Assembly (NCBI GenBank): GCA_902464965.1
Contig: CABQLI010000051.1
Location: forward strand, 1 to 15,854
Source of the DNA: an uncultured Collinsella sp.
GTDB lineage: Bacteria; Actinomycetota; Coriobacteriia; Coriobacteriales; Coriobacteriaceae
Direction: 5' to 3'
Length of the DNA: 15,854 bases
Shown here: in pieces, positions 6,703 through 14,223 of the stretch
Numbering within the stretch: position 1 is the stretch's first letter
How the letters are laid out: every line of letters starts with the position of its first letter
Made by a program: the position numbers and the translations under genes
The notes under the pieces: generated by a model
Database searches by the model: none
Seen by the model: only the letters and a program-made list of their open reading frames with translations
What the model was told of the DNA's origin: nothing

Positions 6703-7772
6703 CCGGCCGGCTTAACGGAGAACAGTTCATCCCAATTGACCAACAGCTCCCGTCGCAGGGCATCTTCGGTGGTGCGTTCCTGATCGGTCTTTGGGATGTA
6801 GGGGAGTCCCGTCTTTTTATGAATGAGCTCGGCGATGTTGTTAAAGCTCTTTGTGTCCTTGATTTGCTCATAGGTTATCTGGATAACGTCATAGCCCATG
6901 CTTGTGAGGGCGGTGGTGCGCTCGGCATCGGAGAGGCTTGCGGCTTCGTTGTCATGGGCGGAGCGGCCTTGGCATTCCAGAATGACGCCCATGCTGTTGG
7001 TGGCACTTTCGATGAGGATATCGGCGTAGCAGCAGGTTTTGTCATACAGTGAGCGCGCGGCGTCGCTGAGTAGGATGCGCACGTTGTTTGCGATGTTGAT
7101 GCCCATGCCGCCCTCGTCGCGGGGGAGCGAGACAAGTATGGATGTCTGTACTTCGAAGGGCGAGGCGGTCTGCCCTGTCATGTGCTCGGCCGCCCAGCGC
7201 AGTTTTTTGACGCCGCGCAGGCCTGCGGCTTGCTTGGCGAATGCGGCGATATCCGTTGCGGAAAGAAGCGGCGTGCGCTTCCACAGGTTAGTGTCATTGC
7301 CCTTGGTGTCGACAACGCGTTTCCAACCACAGTCGGGCGGAATGAGCATAAGCGAAATAGCTTCATCGAGTTGTTGTTGCGTTCGCTCGCAGGGCTTAAA
7401 CACTGCAAAGGAGCCGCACATCTCGTAGCAAGCCATGAGTAACTGGTTGCGTGAAACCTGCGTAGCAAGGTTGAGCAGCGTGAACTCCGGTGACGTGACA
7501 TCAAACCCATGTTCAGTCTGCCTAAACGACCCCGGAGGTGGTTCTTGGGTCAGGAGGTGCGATTTAAACAGGCTTCGCGACCCGGATTGTGCCCGAGTGA
7601 ATACAAGCCTGTGAAGTGGTGCGTGAAACAGGTCTTTTACAACTGCGTGACTTCCGAGGCCACAACATCTGCGATCCATATTGCCAAGGCTAATGGCGGG
7701 GTAAAGGCCTAATACCTGCGGCGGGATACGGTGATAGTAAAAAGCGGATTGACCGCATAGCGTCAGGTCCAT
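6699..7772 (-). CDS. Orphan protein with PD-(D/E)XK (DUF559/Vsr-like) C-terminal core
   Basis: The 357-residue protein has no firm name. Its N-terminus (TLCGQSAFYYHRIPPQVLGL) recalls the 'SAL..hR.PP' opening of proteins common in Coriobacteriia and loosely AbiEi-like proteins. Residues about 200-305 look like a DUF559/Vsr-type nuclease fold: TASPFE (Glu207), YADILIE (Asp251), VILECQGRSAH (Glu266, Gln268, His273), then AERTTALTSMGYDVIQIT, the usual D-x-x-R...L...GY-x-V-x-x-x helix-strand. Gln replaces the catalytic Lys of a classical E-x-K. The start is firm: AGGAGG (7778-7783) lies five bases before the ATG. Base composition looks lower in GC than its neighbours, and there is no partner gene. 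A role in defence or DNA repair is possible but unproven. Confidence 0.7.
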   Translation of the reverse strand: MDLTLCGQSAFYYHRIPPQVLGLYPAISLGNMDRRCCGLGSHAVVKDLFHAPLHRLVFTRAQSGSRSLFKSHLLTQEPPPGSFRQTEHGFDVTSPEFTLLNLATQVSRNQLLMACYEMCGSFAVFKPCERTQQQLDEAISLMLIPPDCGWKRVVDTKGNDTNLWKRTPLLSATDIAAFAKQAAGLRGVKKLRWAAEHMTGQTASPFEVQTSILVSLPRDEGGMGINIANNVRILLSDAARSLYDKTCCYADILIESATNSMGVILECQGRSAHDNEAASLSDAERTTALTSMGYDVIQITYEQIKDTKSFNNIAELIHKKTGLPYIPKTDQERTTEDALRRELLVNWDELFSVKPAG

Positions 7773-7826
7773 AATGCCCTCCTGGCCGAAATCATCTCTT
7801 TGAAGCGAGTGATGCCAGCGTCAATC

Positions 7827-7961
7827 CGGAAGTATGCGGCAAAATCTGAACCCTATGAGCAGACCTGGCTTTTGAGGCTAGTTTATCAGGCATTTTGTTG
7901 CGAAAAAACAGGGTGTGCTCGGAGGTTCCAGAATTTGCCGCATACTTCCGAAAGCCAGGTC
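7827..7961. repeat. Two interleaved inverted repeats (A-B-A'-B') upstream of the orphan gene
   Basis: Arm A (7827-7852, starting CGGAAGTATGCGGCAAA) is matched in reverse complement by A' (7924-7950, ending TTTGCCGCATACTTCCG), with one mismatch and one bulge over 26 bases. Arm B, GACCTGGCTTT (7862-7872), is perfectly matched by B', AAAGCCAGGTC (7951-7961). Because A pairs with A' and B with B' in the order A-B-A'-B', a single strand could form a pseudoknot. The TTGACG -35 candidate for the minus-strand gene (7819-7824) abuts arm A. It could be a mobile-element remnant, a dispersed repeat, or a regulatory RNA. Confidence 0.75.
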
Positions 7962-8131
7962 GATTTGGTTCTTGCTAAAACGATTTATCAGCTCTGCGTG
8001 AGGTGCGGTCTTGCCACCGGGCGAACACTTTTAGCGCTTGGGATCTTATTTTGGGCCTCGAAGGGTGGATTTCGCGCTTTTGGTAAAGAAATGAGTGCGT
8101 GTTTTGCCGTGCGCCGGCATTGACGCAAAGA
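7962..8131. other. Non-coding remainder of the spacer between the orphan gene and pyk
   Basis: Together with the interleaved repeats this fills the 422 bases between the start of the orphan gene and the end of pyk. It is lower in GC than the flanking genes. I see no ORF with a ribosome binding site, no tRNA shape and no strong hairpin here. TTTATCAG occurs at 7984-7991 and also within the repeat region at 7882-7889. Confidence 0.4.
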
Positions 8132-8166
8132 AAAGGGTCCGGAAGGCGAAGCCTTCCGGACCCTTT
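8132..8166 (-). terminator. Intrinsic terminator of pyk
   Basis: A perfect 16-bp inverted repeat, AAAGGGTCCGGAAGGC (8132-8147) and GCCTTCCGGACCCTTT (8151-8166), encloses a 3-base loop. Read on the minus strand it lies 28 bases after the pyk stop and continues into TTTTCTTT, so it is a strong terminator in the pyk direction. Confidence 0.9.
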
Positions 8167-8194
8167 GCAATGCAAATCTGCTTGCAAGTGCGAT

Positions 8195-9655
8195 TTAGCG
8201 CACCTGAGCGACGTAAGCGACGTTGGTCGAGGAGACCTTGTCCTCGAGCTGGACGCTCATGCGGGGATCGCCGGCGGTAGCGACGGTCAAATCGCCAGTC
8301 TTGACGTAGCCGAGCTCCTTAGCGGTCTCGATCGCCTTGACGATCGTGCCGTTGACGGTGCCCTGGGTAATCTCTGCCTGGTGCGGGATGACGCCCCAGT
8401 ACATAATCATCTGCTGGACGGCCCACTCGTGGCGGGAGAACGCGCAGATCGGCATGTTGGGACGGAAGTGCGAGATCAGGCGGGCAGTACGACCAGTGGT
8501 CGTCGGCACGGTGATGCACTTGGCGCCAACGGTGGTGGCCATGTTCACAGCGGACATACCCACAACGTTGTTGACGACGCGGGTGCCGTGAGCGTCAGCC
8601 GGAACCTCGAGCGGAGCGTGAGCCGGGAGGTACTTCTCGGTCTCGAGAGCGATGCTGGCCTGCATCTTGACGGCCTCGACCGGGTACTTACCGGCAGCGG
8701 ACTCGCCGGAAAGCATTACGGCGTCGGTGCCGTCGTAGATGGCGTTAGCGACGTCGGCAACCTCGGCGCGCGTCGGGCGCGGGTTCTGCTGCATGGAGTC
8801 GAGCATCTGCGTAGCGGTGATAACGGGCTTATAAGCCGCGTTGCACTTAGCGATGATCTCCTTCTGGATGTGCGGAACGAGCTCGGGCTTGATCTCGATG
8901 CCCAGGTCGCCACGGGCGACCATGATGCCATCGGAAGCCTCGAGGATCTCGTCGAAGTTCTCGACGCCCAGGGCGCACTCGATCTTCGGGAAGATCGTCA
9001 CGTGCTCGCCGCCGTTCTCGCGGCAAAGCTCGCGGATGCCGCGGACGGACTCGCCGTCACGGATGAAGGAAGCGGCGATGTAGTCGATGTTCTCGGTCAG
9101 GCCAAAGAGGATGTCCTGACGATCGCGCTCGGTGATAGCGGGCAGCGAGATGTTGACGTTGGGCATGTTGACGCCCTTGCGCTCGCCGATCAGGCCGTCG
9201 TTCTTAACGACGCAGGTCATGTCCTGGCCGTCGACGGACTCGACCTCGAGGGCAACCAGGCCGTCATCGATCAGGATGAGGGAGCCCTTCTCGACCTCGG
9301 AGGGCAGAGCCAGGTAGTCGAGGGAGATGTGCTCAGCGGTGCCGTGGAAATCCTCGGACGTGGGCTGAGCGGTGACGACGATCTTGTCGCCGGTCTTGAC
9401 GGCGACCTTCTTGCCGTCGACCAGAAGGCCGGTGCGGACCTCGGGGCCCTTGGTGTCGAGCAGGATGCCGACGGGCAGGCCGAGCTCCTTGGAAATACGA
9501 CGGACGCGCTCGATGCGACCGTGGTGCTCGTCGTAGGATCCGTGCGAGAAGTTAAAACGGGCGACGTTCATGCCCGCCTTGATCATCTCGCGGATGGTCT
9601 CGTCGCTATCGCAGGCGGGACCCATGGTGCATATAATCTTAGTGCGCTTGTACAT
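8195..9655 (-). CDS. pyk: Pyruvate kinase
   Basis: This 486-residue enzyme converts phosphoenolpyruvate and ADP to pyruvate and ATP, the last step of glycolysis. The N-terminus MYKRTKIICTMGPA and ARFNFSHG are typical. The B domain follows LDTKGPEVRTG (66-76), whose Glu72 corresponds to the residue that marks potassium-dependent pyruvate kinases. IFPKIE gives the catalytic Lys224, ARGDLGIEI (247-255) binds metal and substrate, and TATQMLDSM (280-288) is the ring signature. The C-terminal regulatory domain spans about 355-486. The ATG at 9655 has GGAGG (9661-9665) five bases upstream. Flanked by its own promoter and terminator, it appears monocistronic. There is no C-terminal PEP-utiliser extension. 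Confidence 0.97.
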   Translation of the reverse strand: MYKRTKIICTMGPACDSDETIREMIKAGMNVARFNFSHGSYDEHHGRIERVRRISKELGLPVGILLDTKGPEVRTGLLVDGKKVAVKTGDKIVVTAQPTSEDFHGTAEHISLDYLALPSEVEKGSLILIDDGLVALEVESVDGQDMTCVVKNDGLIGERKGVNMPNVNISLPAITERDRQDILFGLTENIDYIAASFIRDGESVRGIRELCRENGGEHVTIFPKIECALGVENFDEILEASDGIMVARGDLGIEIKPELVPHIQKEIIAKCNAAYKPVITATQMLDSMQQNPRPTRAEVADVANAIYDGTDAVMLSGESAAGKYPVEAVKMQASIALETEKYLPAHAPLEVPADAHGTRVVNNVVGMSAVNMATTVGAKCITVPTTTGRTARLISHFRPNMPICAFSRHEWAVQQMIMYWGVIPHQAEITQGTVNGTIVKAIETAKELGYVKTGDLTVATAGDPRMSVQLEDKVSSTNVAYVAQVR

Positions 9656-9718
9656 TCAGACCTCCATCTGACATCGTCTTGCGCTGATAGATAAACCATA
9701 AGAAATAAAACTGAGATG

Positions 9719-9749
9719 ATTATAACGAAATGCCGACCGAATACCCCAA
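9719..9749 (-). promoter_or_regulatory. pyk promoter
   Basis: On the minus strand a perfect -10 TATAAT occupies 9719-9724. The best -35 candidate is TTGGGG (9744-9749), with a long 19-base spacer. The leader would be about 56 bases. The -10 is convincing and the -35 is weak. Confidence 0.65.
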
Positions 9750-9948
9750 AAAATCGACCGTATGCCGAATTAGAAGTTCATTTTTTGCGAAAAAACGGTA
9801 TATGAAAAACCTTTACCAACCGTTCTGACCGCTGCTATCTGGGCGATATTTCAGTTTGACGATGCGCTGATGAAAAAACGTTTTATCAATATTGAGCATC
9901 ACACGGTCTGCATCGTTGCACTCGAGCCGTGTTTCCAATTGGAATGTT
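9750..9948. other. AT-rich divergent intergenic region between pyk and the Ca2+-ATPase
   Basis: This stretch is clearly richer in A and T than the surrounding genes and holds no credible ORF. It contains AAAACGTTTT (a 10-base palindrome near 9876-9885), an inverted repeat ACACGG (9901-9906) with CCGTGT (9927-9932) 20 bases apart, and the 12-mer TTGCGAAAAAAC (9785-9796) that recurs at 7898-7909. These are possible regulator sites, but none matches a consensus I can name. Confidence 0.4.
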
Positions 9949-9978
9949 TTGGCTAGACGCGCTGCTTTGGGGTACCAT
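9949..9978 (+). promoter_or_regulatory. Candidate promoter of the Ca2+-ATPase gene
   Basis: TTGGCT (9949-9954) and TACCAT (9973-9978) are 18 bases apart. Transcription would begin near 9985, directly before the first leader hairpin, which supports the placement although both boxes are imperfect. Confidence 0.45.
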
Positions 9979-9985
9979 AGCTCCA

Positions 9986-10096
9986 CTATCAACTGCCGCT
10001 CAGCACGGCAGCCTTGATGAGCCCTTGCCCTTCTCCTGGGAATTATGATCGGGCATCAATCTGCTGAGTGGCCCGAATCCCAGGAGGGGACTCTAT
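9986..10096 (+). promoter_or_regulatory. Structured 5' leader with kissing hairpins, possible riboswitch-like element
   Basis: Hairpin 1 pairs ATCAA (9988-9992) plus CTGCCG (9993-9998) with CGGCAG (10006-10011) plus TTGAT (10014-10018), leaving loop CTCAGCA. Hairpin 2 pairs CTCCTGGGA (10033-10041) with TCCCAGGAG (10078-10086), with an inner stem CGGGC (10050-10054)/GCCCG (10071-10075). Its loop contains TGCTGAG (10062-10068), the exact complement of loop 1. The outer right arm overlaps the ribosome binding site AGGAGGGG (10082-10089). An alternative pairing, TTGAT plus GCCC (10014-10024) with GGGC plus ATCAA (10051-10059), would break both hairpins. It does not look like the yybP-ykoY or M-box classes. 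Function is inferred from pairing only. Confidence 0.6.
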
Positions 10097-12778
10097 ATGC
10101 AAAAGGAATACCTGTCCGCCGCGGCGGAGGTGCTCAGCGACCAGGGCGTCGATGAGAACCTCGGCCTGAGCAACGGCGAGGCGTCGTCGCGCCTCGCCAA
10201 GACAGGCCCTAACAAGCTCGAGGAAGCCGAGAAGACACCGTTGTGGAAGCGCTTCTTTGAGCAGATGGCCGACCCCATGGTCATCATGCTGATCGTTGCC
10301 GCCGTCATCAGTGCGCTCACGGGCATGGTCAAGGGCGAGGCGGACTTTGCCGATGTCGCCATCATCATGTTCGTCGTTATCGTCAACTCGGTGCTGGGCG
10401 TGGTCCAGGAGGCTAAAAGCGAGGAGGCTCTCGAGGCCCTGCAGGAGATGAGCGCGGCGCAGTCCAAGGTGCTGCGCGACGGCAAGCTCGTGCACCTGCC
10501 GAGCGCCGAGCTCGTGCCCGGTGACGTGATCATGCTCGAGGCGGGCGACTCCGTCCCGGCCGACTGCCGCGTGCTCGAGAGCGCCACGATGAAGATCGAG
10601 GAGGCCGCCCTTACCGGTGAGTCTGTGCCCGTCGAGAAGCATGCCAACGTGATCGAGCTCGCCGCCGGCACCGACGACGTGCCGCTCGGCGACCGCAAGA
10701 ACATGTGCTACATGGGTTCCACCGTGGTATACGGCCGCGGCCGCGCCGTCGTGGTCGGCACCGGCATGAACACCGAGATGGGTAAGATCGCCGGCGCCCT
10801 GGCCGAGGCCAAGGAAGAGCTCACGCCGCTGCAGGTGAAGCTCGCCGAGCTCAGCCGCATCCTTACCATCATGGTTATCGTCATCTGCGTCGTGATCTTT
10901 GGCGTCGACATCCTCCGCCACGGCGTGGGTAACGTCCTTACCGACCCGACTGCCTTGCTCGATACCTTTATGGTTGCCGTCTCGCTCGCCGTCGCTGCCA
11001 TCCCCGAGGGCCTGGTCGCCGTCGTGACCATCGTCCTTTCGCTTGGCGTGACCAAGATGGCCAAGCGCCAGGCAATCATCCGAAAGCTTTCCGCCGTCGA
11101 GACCCTCGGCTGTACGCAGACCATCTGCTCCGACAAGACCGGTACCCTCACCCAGAACAAGATGACCGTCGTCAAGCACGAGCTCGCCGCGCCCGAGGAG
11201 AAGTTCCTGGCTGGCATGGCGCTGTGCTCCGATGCCCAGTGGGACGAGGAGCTGGGCGAGGCCGTGGGTGAGCCGACTGAGTGCGCGCTCGTCAACGACG
11301 CCGGCAAGGCGGGGCTCACCGGCCTGACCGCCGAGCATCCGCGTGTGGGCGAGGCCCCGTTCGACTCCGGCCGCAAGATGATGTCCGTGGTCGTCGAGAC
11401 CTTGGACGGCGAGTACGAGCAGTACACCAAGGGCGCGCCCGATGTGGTGATCGGCCTGTGCACCCATATCTACGACGGCGATAAGGTCGTCCCCCTGACC
11501 GAGGGGCGTCGCGCCGAGCTCGTGGCCGCCAACAAGGCCATGGCCGACGAGGCCCTGCGCGTGCTGGCGCTGGCGAGCCGCACCTACACCGAGGTTCCCG
11601 CCGACTGCAGCCCCGCTGCGCTCGAGCACGACCTGGTCTTCTGCGGCCTGTCCGGCATGATTGACCCTGTCCGCCCCGAGGTCGCCGAAGCCATCCGCGA
11701 GGCCCACGACGCTGGCATTCGCACCGTCATGATCACGGGCGACCACATCGACACCGCCGTGGCCATCGCCAAGCAGCTGGGCATCGTCACCGATCGCAGC
11801 CATGCCATCACCGGTGCCGACCTCGATCGCATGAGCGACGAGGAACTCGACGCGCACATCGAGGACTACGGCGTGTACGCCCGCGTCCAGCCCGAGCACA
11901 AGACACGCATCGTCGAGGCTTGGAAGTCGCGCGACCAGATCGTGGCCATGACGGGCGACGGCGTCAACGACGCCCCGTCCATCAAGCGCGCCGACATCGG
12001 CGTTGGCATGGGCATCACCGGTACCGATGTCACCAAGAACGTCGCCGACATGGTGCTTGCCGACGACAACTTCGCCACCATCATCGGTGCCTGCGAAGAG
12101 GGCCGTCGCATCTACGATAACATCCGCAAGGTCATCCAGTTCCTGCTTTCGGCCAACCTTGCCGAGGTATTCTCGGTGTTTATCGCCACGCTCATCGGCT
12201 TTACCATCTTCCAGCCGGTGCAGCTGCTGTGGGTGAATCTAGTTACCGACTGCTTCCCCGCGCTCGCGTTGGGCATGGAGGATGCCGAGGGCGACATCAT
12301 GAAGCGTAAGCCGCGCAACGCCAAGGACGGCGTCTTTGCTGGCAATATGGGCCTGGACTGTGTGGTCCAGGGCCTAATCATCACCATGCTGGTGCTGGCG
12401 AGCTTCTTTGTGGGCGTGTACTTTGACATGGGCTACATCCACATCGCCGATATGATCGCCGGCAATGCCGACGAGGAAGGCGTGATGATGGCGTTCATCA
12501 CGCTCAACATGGTCGAGATTTTCCACTGCTTCAATATGCGCAGCCGTCGTGCGTCGCTGTTCACCATGAAGAAGCAGAACAAGTGGCTGTGGGCTTCCGC
12601 CGCGCTGGCGCTGGTGCTGACGGTGATCGTAACCGTGCAGCCGACGCTTGCCGAGATGTTCTTTGGCCCCGTGACGCTTGAGCTCAAGGGCGTTGTCGCT
12701 GCCCTGGGCCTGGCCTTCCTGATCATCCCGCTGATGGAGATCTACAAGGCGATCATGCGCGCGGTTGAGAAGGAGTAA
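10097..12778 (+). CDS. P2A-type calcium-transporting ATPase (PacL/PMR1-like)
   Basis: This 893-residue P-type ATPase probably exports Ca2+ from the cytoplasm. In order it has a cation-ATPase N-terminal domain, M1-M2 (about 60-105), the actuator TGES (173-176), and M4 with AAIPEGL (Glu304, matching SERCA Glu309). The phosphorylation site is CSDKTGT (Asp346), nucleotide-binding KGAP is at 445-448, TGD at 547-549, and the hinge motif TGDGVNDAP at about 619-627. M5 carries Glu690 in NLAEVFSVF and M6 carries Asn714 and Asp718 in LLWVNLVTD, equivalent to SERCA Glu771, Asn796 and Asp800. That ligand set indicates Ca2+ (possibly Mn2+) rather than Na+/K+. AGGAGGGG ends seven bases before the ATG at 10097. 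It is transcribed divergently from pyk. Confidence 0.92.
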   Translation: MQKEYLSAAAEVLSDQGVDENLGLSNGEASSRLAKTGPNKLEEAEKTPLWKRFFEQMADPMVIMLIVAAVISALTGMVKGEADFADVAIIMFVVIVNSVLGVVQEAKSEEALEALQEMSAAQSKVLRDGKLVHLPSAELVPGDVIMLEAGDSVPADCRVLESATMKIEEAALTGESVPVEKHANVIELAAGTDDVPLGDRKNMCYMGSTVVYGRGRAVVVGTGMNTEMGKIAGALAEAKEELTPLQVKLAELSRILTIMVIVICVVIFGVDILRHGVGNVLTDPTALLDTFMVAVSLAVAAIPEGLVAVVTIVLSLGVTKMAKRQAIIRKLSAVETLGCTQTICSDKTGTLTQNKMTVVKHELAAPEEKFLAGMALCSDAQWDEELGEAVGEPTECALVNDAGKAGLTGLTAEHPRVGEAPFDSGRKMMSVVVETLDGEYEQYTKGAPDVVIGLCTHIYDGDKVVPLTEGRRAELVAANKAMADEALRVLALASRTYTEVPADCSPAALEHDLVFCGLSGMIDPVRPEVAEAIREAHDAGIRTVMITGDHIDTAVAIAKQLGIVTDRSHAITGADLDRMSDEELDAHIEDYGVYARVQPEHKTRIVEAWKSRDQIVAMTGDGVNDAPSIKRADIGVGMGITGTDVTKNVADMVLADDNFATIIGACEEGRRIYDNIRKVIQFLLSANLAEVFSVFIATLIGFTIFQPVQLLWVNLVTDCFPALALGMEDAEGDIMKRKPRNAKDGVFAGNMGLDCVVQGLIITMLVLASFFVGVYFDMGYIHIADMIAGNADEEGVMMAFITLNMVEIFHCFNMRSRRASLFTMKKQNKWLWASAALALVLTVIVTVQPTLAEMFFGPVTLELKGVVAALGLAFLIIPLMEIYKAIMRAVEKE

Positions 12779-12879
12779 GTTAACCTGTCCGGGCCCGCCC
12801 CTGCGTGTTTTCTTCTTCGCTGGTCCTCGCGCTTCGCGCTGCGGGATCGCTCAGAAGAAAACACTCCCGGGGTGGGCCC
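12779..12879. repeat. Long intergenic palindrome after the ATPase gene
   Basis: GGGCCCGCCC (12791-12800) and GTGTTTTCTTCT (12805-12816) are matched in reverse complement by AGAAGAAAACAC (12853-12864), which is perfect, and by GGGTGGGCCC (12870-12879), with one mismatch. The loop of about 36 bases contains a GC-rich inner hairpin around CGCGCTTCGCGC. There is no T-run, so it is not a standard terminator. It begins right after the stop codon, and the first bases TAAGTTAACCTGTCC match those after pheS. Confidence 0.75.
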
Positions 12880-12939
12880 TACGGTATCCTTGCTGGCTTT
12901 ACTCCCGCGCGGATGAAAAAGGGCTGAGGGAAAGTTTGT

Positions 12940-12968
12940 GAGCTGGTCGGGCTTTGCCCGGCCAGCTC
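12940..12968 (+). terminator. Hairpin upstream of rsgA, possible terminator
   Basis: GAGCTGGTCGGG (12940-12951) pairs with CCCGGCCAGCTC (12957-12968) over 12 bp with one wobble and a 5-base loop. The sequence after it, TAATTGATTT, is only moderately T-rich, so termination efficiency is uncertain. Confidence 0.5.
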
Positions 12969-12983
12969 TAATTGATTTAAAAT
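12954..12983 (+). promoter_or_regulatory. Promoter of rsgA
   Basis: TTGCCC (12954-12959) and TAAAAT (12978-12983) are 18 bases apart. As at cbiM, the -35 lies in the loop and right arm of the preceding hairpin. A start near 12990 fits translation from 13022 and excludes the longer upstream frame that begins inside the hairpin. Confidence 0.55.
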
Positions 12984-13021
12984 ACCTGCTCAGTTGTGTG
13001 GTTTTGTGCTGGGAGGCATCT

Positions 13022-14206
13022 GTGGGCAAGGCTAAGGCTAAAGCGAAGAAAAAGACGACGGGGGCGCGGGCTAAGCGCGATCGTCGTCGGAAGCTCGCGA
13101 CCGAGGCTCCCGCATCTGCTGAGGAGCTGCTGGCAAGCGTGCCGGGACTCGACGCGCTGCAGGATGTTCCGGCGTTCGATGACCTGCCGGTCGATGAAGC
13201 TCAGCAGGCTGCCTTTGATGATTTCTGCGCACATGCCGAGGAGCCCGAGCAGATGCAACTTGGCGCCGTGGTGCGCTTGGATCGTGGGTTTCCGCTGGTG
13301 GCGACTGCCGACGATACCTTCCGCGCCGAGCATGCCGTGGGATTTGCCAAGTCGCGCGGTGGGGACGAGGTCCTGCTGCCTGCCGTGGGCGATCGTGTGG
13401 CGGTGCGCCGCGCTCCCGGGCACGATATGGGCGTGATTGAATGCGTGCTGCCGCGCCGTACGAGCTTTGAGCGTTGGCGCGGCCGTGCCCGCGGAGAGCG
13501 CCAGGTGCTCTGCTCCAACGTGGATAGCGTGCTAATCGTGCAGGCGCTCGGTGCCGGCGAGGTGCTGCTCGACCGTGTGGCGCGCTCGCTGGTGTTGGCG
13601 CTCGACTGCGATGCCGAACCGGTGGTGGTACTCACCAAAGCTGACCGTTGCGATGCCGAGGAGCTCGAGCGCGATCTGGACCGCGTGCGCCGCCTGGTGG
13701 GTCCGGACGTGCGCGTGATCGTGACGTCCTCTGCCGAGGGCCGCGGCCTGGACGAGGTCCGTGCCTGCGTGCCTGTCGGGAGCTGCGCCATGATTCTGGG
13801 CGAGTCGGGTGCCGGCAAGTCGACGCTGCTCAATGCACTGCTGGGCCACGATACGTTGGCGACCGGCGGTGTGCGCGAACGCGACGACCAGGGCCGTCAC
13901 ACTACCGTCGCGCGCGTGATGGTAGCGCTGCCGGGCGACGCCGGCGTGATCGCCGATGCCCCGGGCCTGCGCAGCTTACCGCTCGTGGGTCACGAGCGGG
14001 GTCTGGCGCGCGCCTTCCCCGAGATTGTCGAGGCATCGCGCGCGTGCCGATTTGGCGATTGCACGCATACCCATGAGCCGGGTTGCGCCGTTCGCGAGGC
14101 CGAGGACGCCGGGCAGATCGACAGTCTGCGTTTGGAAACGTTCCAAAACCTGGCGTCATCCATGCGCGTGAGTGCTCAAATGCTCGATCCCGATGTCCAT
14201 CTGTAA
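13022..14206 (+). CDS. rsgA: Ribosome small-subunit GTPase RsgA
   Basis: This 394-residue, circularly permuted GTPase assists late assembly of the 30S subunit. A basic Lys/Ala/Arg-rich tail (1-24) leads into a linker, then an OB-fold (about 78-150). The G motifs come in permuted order: G4 TKAD (205-208), G1 GESGAGKST (260-268), G2 GRHTT (291-295), G3 DAPG (312-315). A zinc knuckle follows, with Cys342, Cys347, His349 (or His351) and Cys355. The frame is open back to 12938, but GTG at 13022 has GGGAGG (13011-13016) five bases upstream and lies downstream of the predicted promoter, so it is taken as the start. It is about 40 residues longer than E. coli RsgA, mainly in the N-terminal linker. 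It appears to be a single-gene transcript. Confidence 0.94.
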   Translation: MGKAKAKAKKKTTGARAKRDRRRKLATEAPASAEELLASVPGLDALQDVPAFDDLPVDEAQQAAFDDFCAHAEEPEQMQLGAVVRLDRGFPLVATADDTFRAEHAVGFAKSRGGDEVLLPAVGDRVAVRRAPGHDMGVIECVLPRRTSFERWRGRARGERQVLCSNVDSVLIVQALGAGEVLLDRVARSLVLALDCDAEPVVVLTKADRCDAEELERDLDRVRRLVGPDVRVIVTSSAEGRGLDEVRACVPVGSCAMILGESGAGKSTLLNALLGHDTLATGGVRERDDQGRHTTVARVMVALPGDAGVIADAPGLRSLPLVGHERGLARAFPEIVEASRACRFGDCTHTHEPGCAVREAEDAGQIDSLRLETFQNLASSMRVSAQMLDPDVHL

Positions 14207-14223
14207 TTGATTTTTCCTATGAC

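Noticed and set aside
7800..8123. Possible 107-codon gene in the spacer before pyk
   Set aside because: It starts with TTG without a ribosome binding site, runs through both inverted repeats, and its protein matches nothing I recognise.
8099..9694. Plus-strand ORF of about 530 codons opposite pyk
   Set aside because: It is the reverse complement of pyruvate kinase and begins in the pyk terminator; the translation is Asp/Leu/Gly/Val-rich shadow sequence.
10043..11899. Minus-strand ORF of about 620 codons opposite the Ca2+-ATPase
   Set aside because: It overlaps the actuator and phosphorylation domains of a clear P-type ATPase, and its His/Gly/Asp-rich shadow sequence has no start signal.
12938..13021. 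Extra 28 N-terminal residues of RsgA from a GTG at 12938
   Set aside because: That start lies in the hairpin upstream of the predicted promoter, has no ribosome binding site, and adds residues unlike the family; GTG at 13022 has an ideal GGGAGG.
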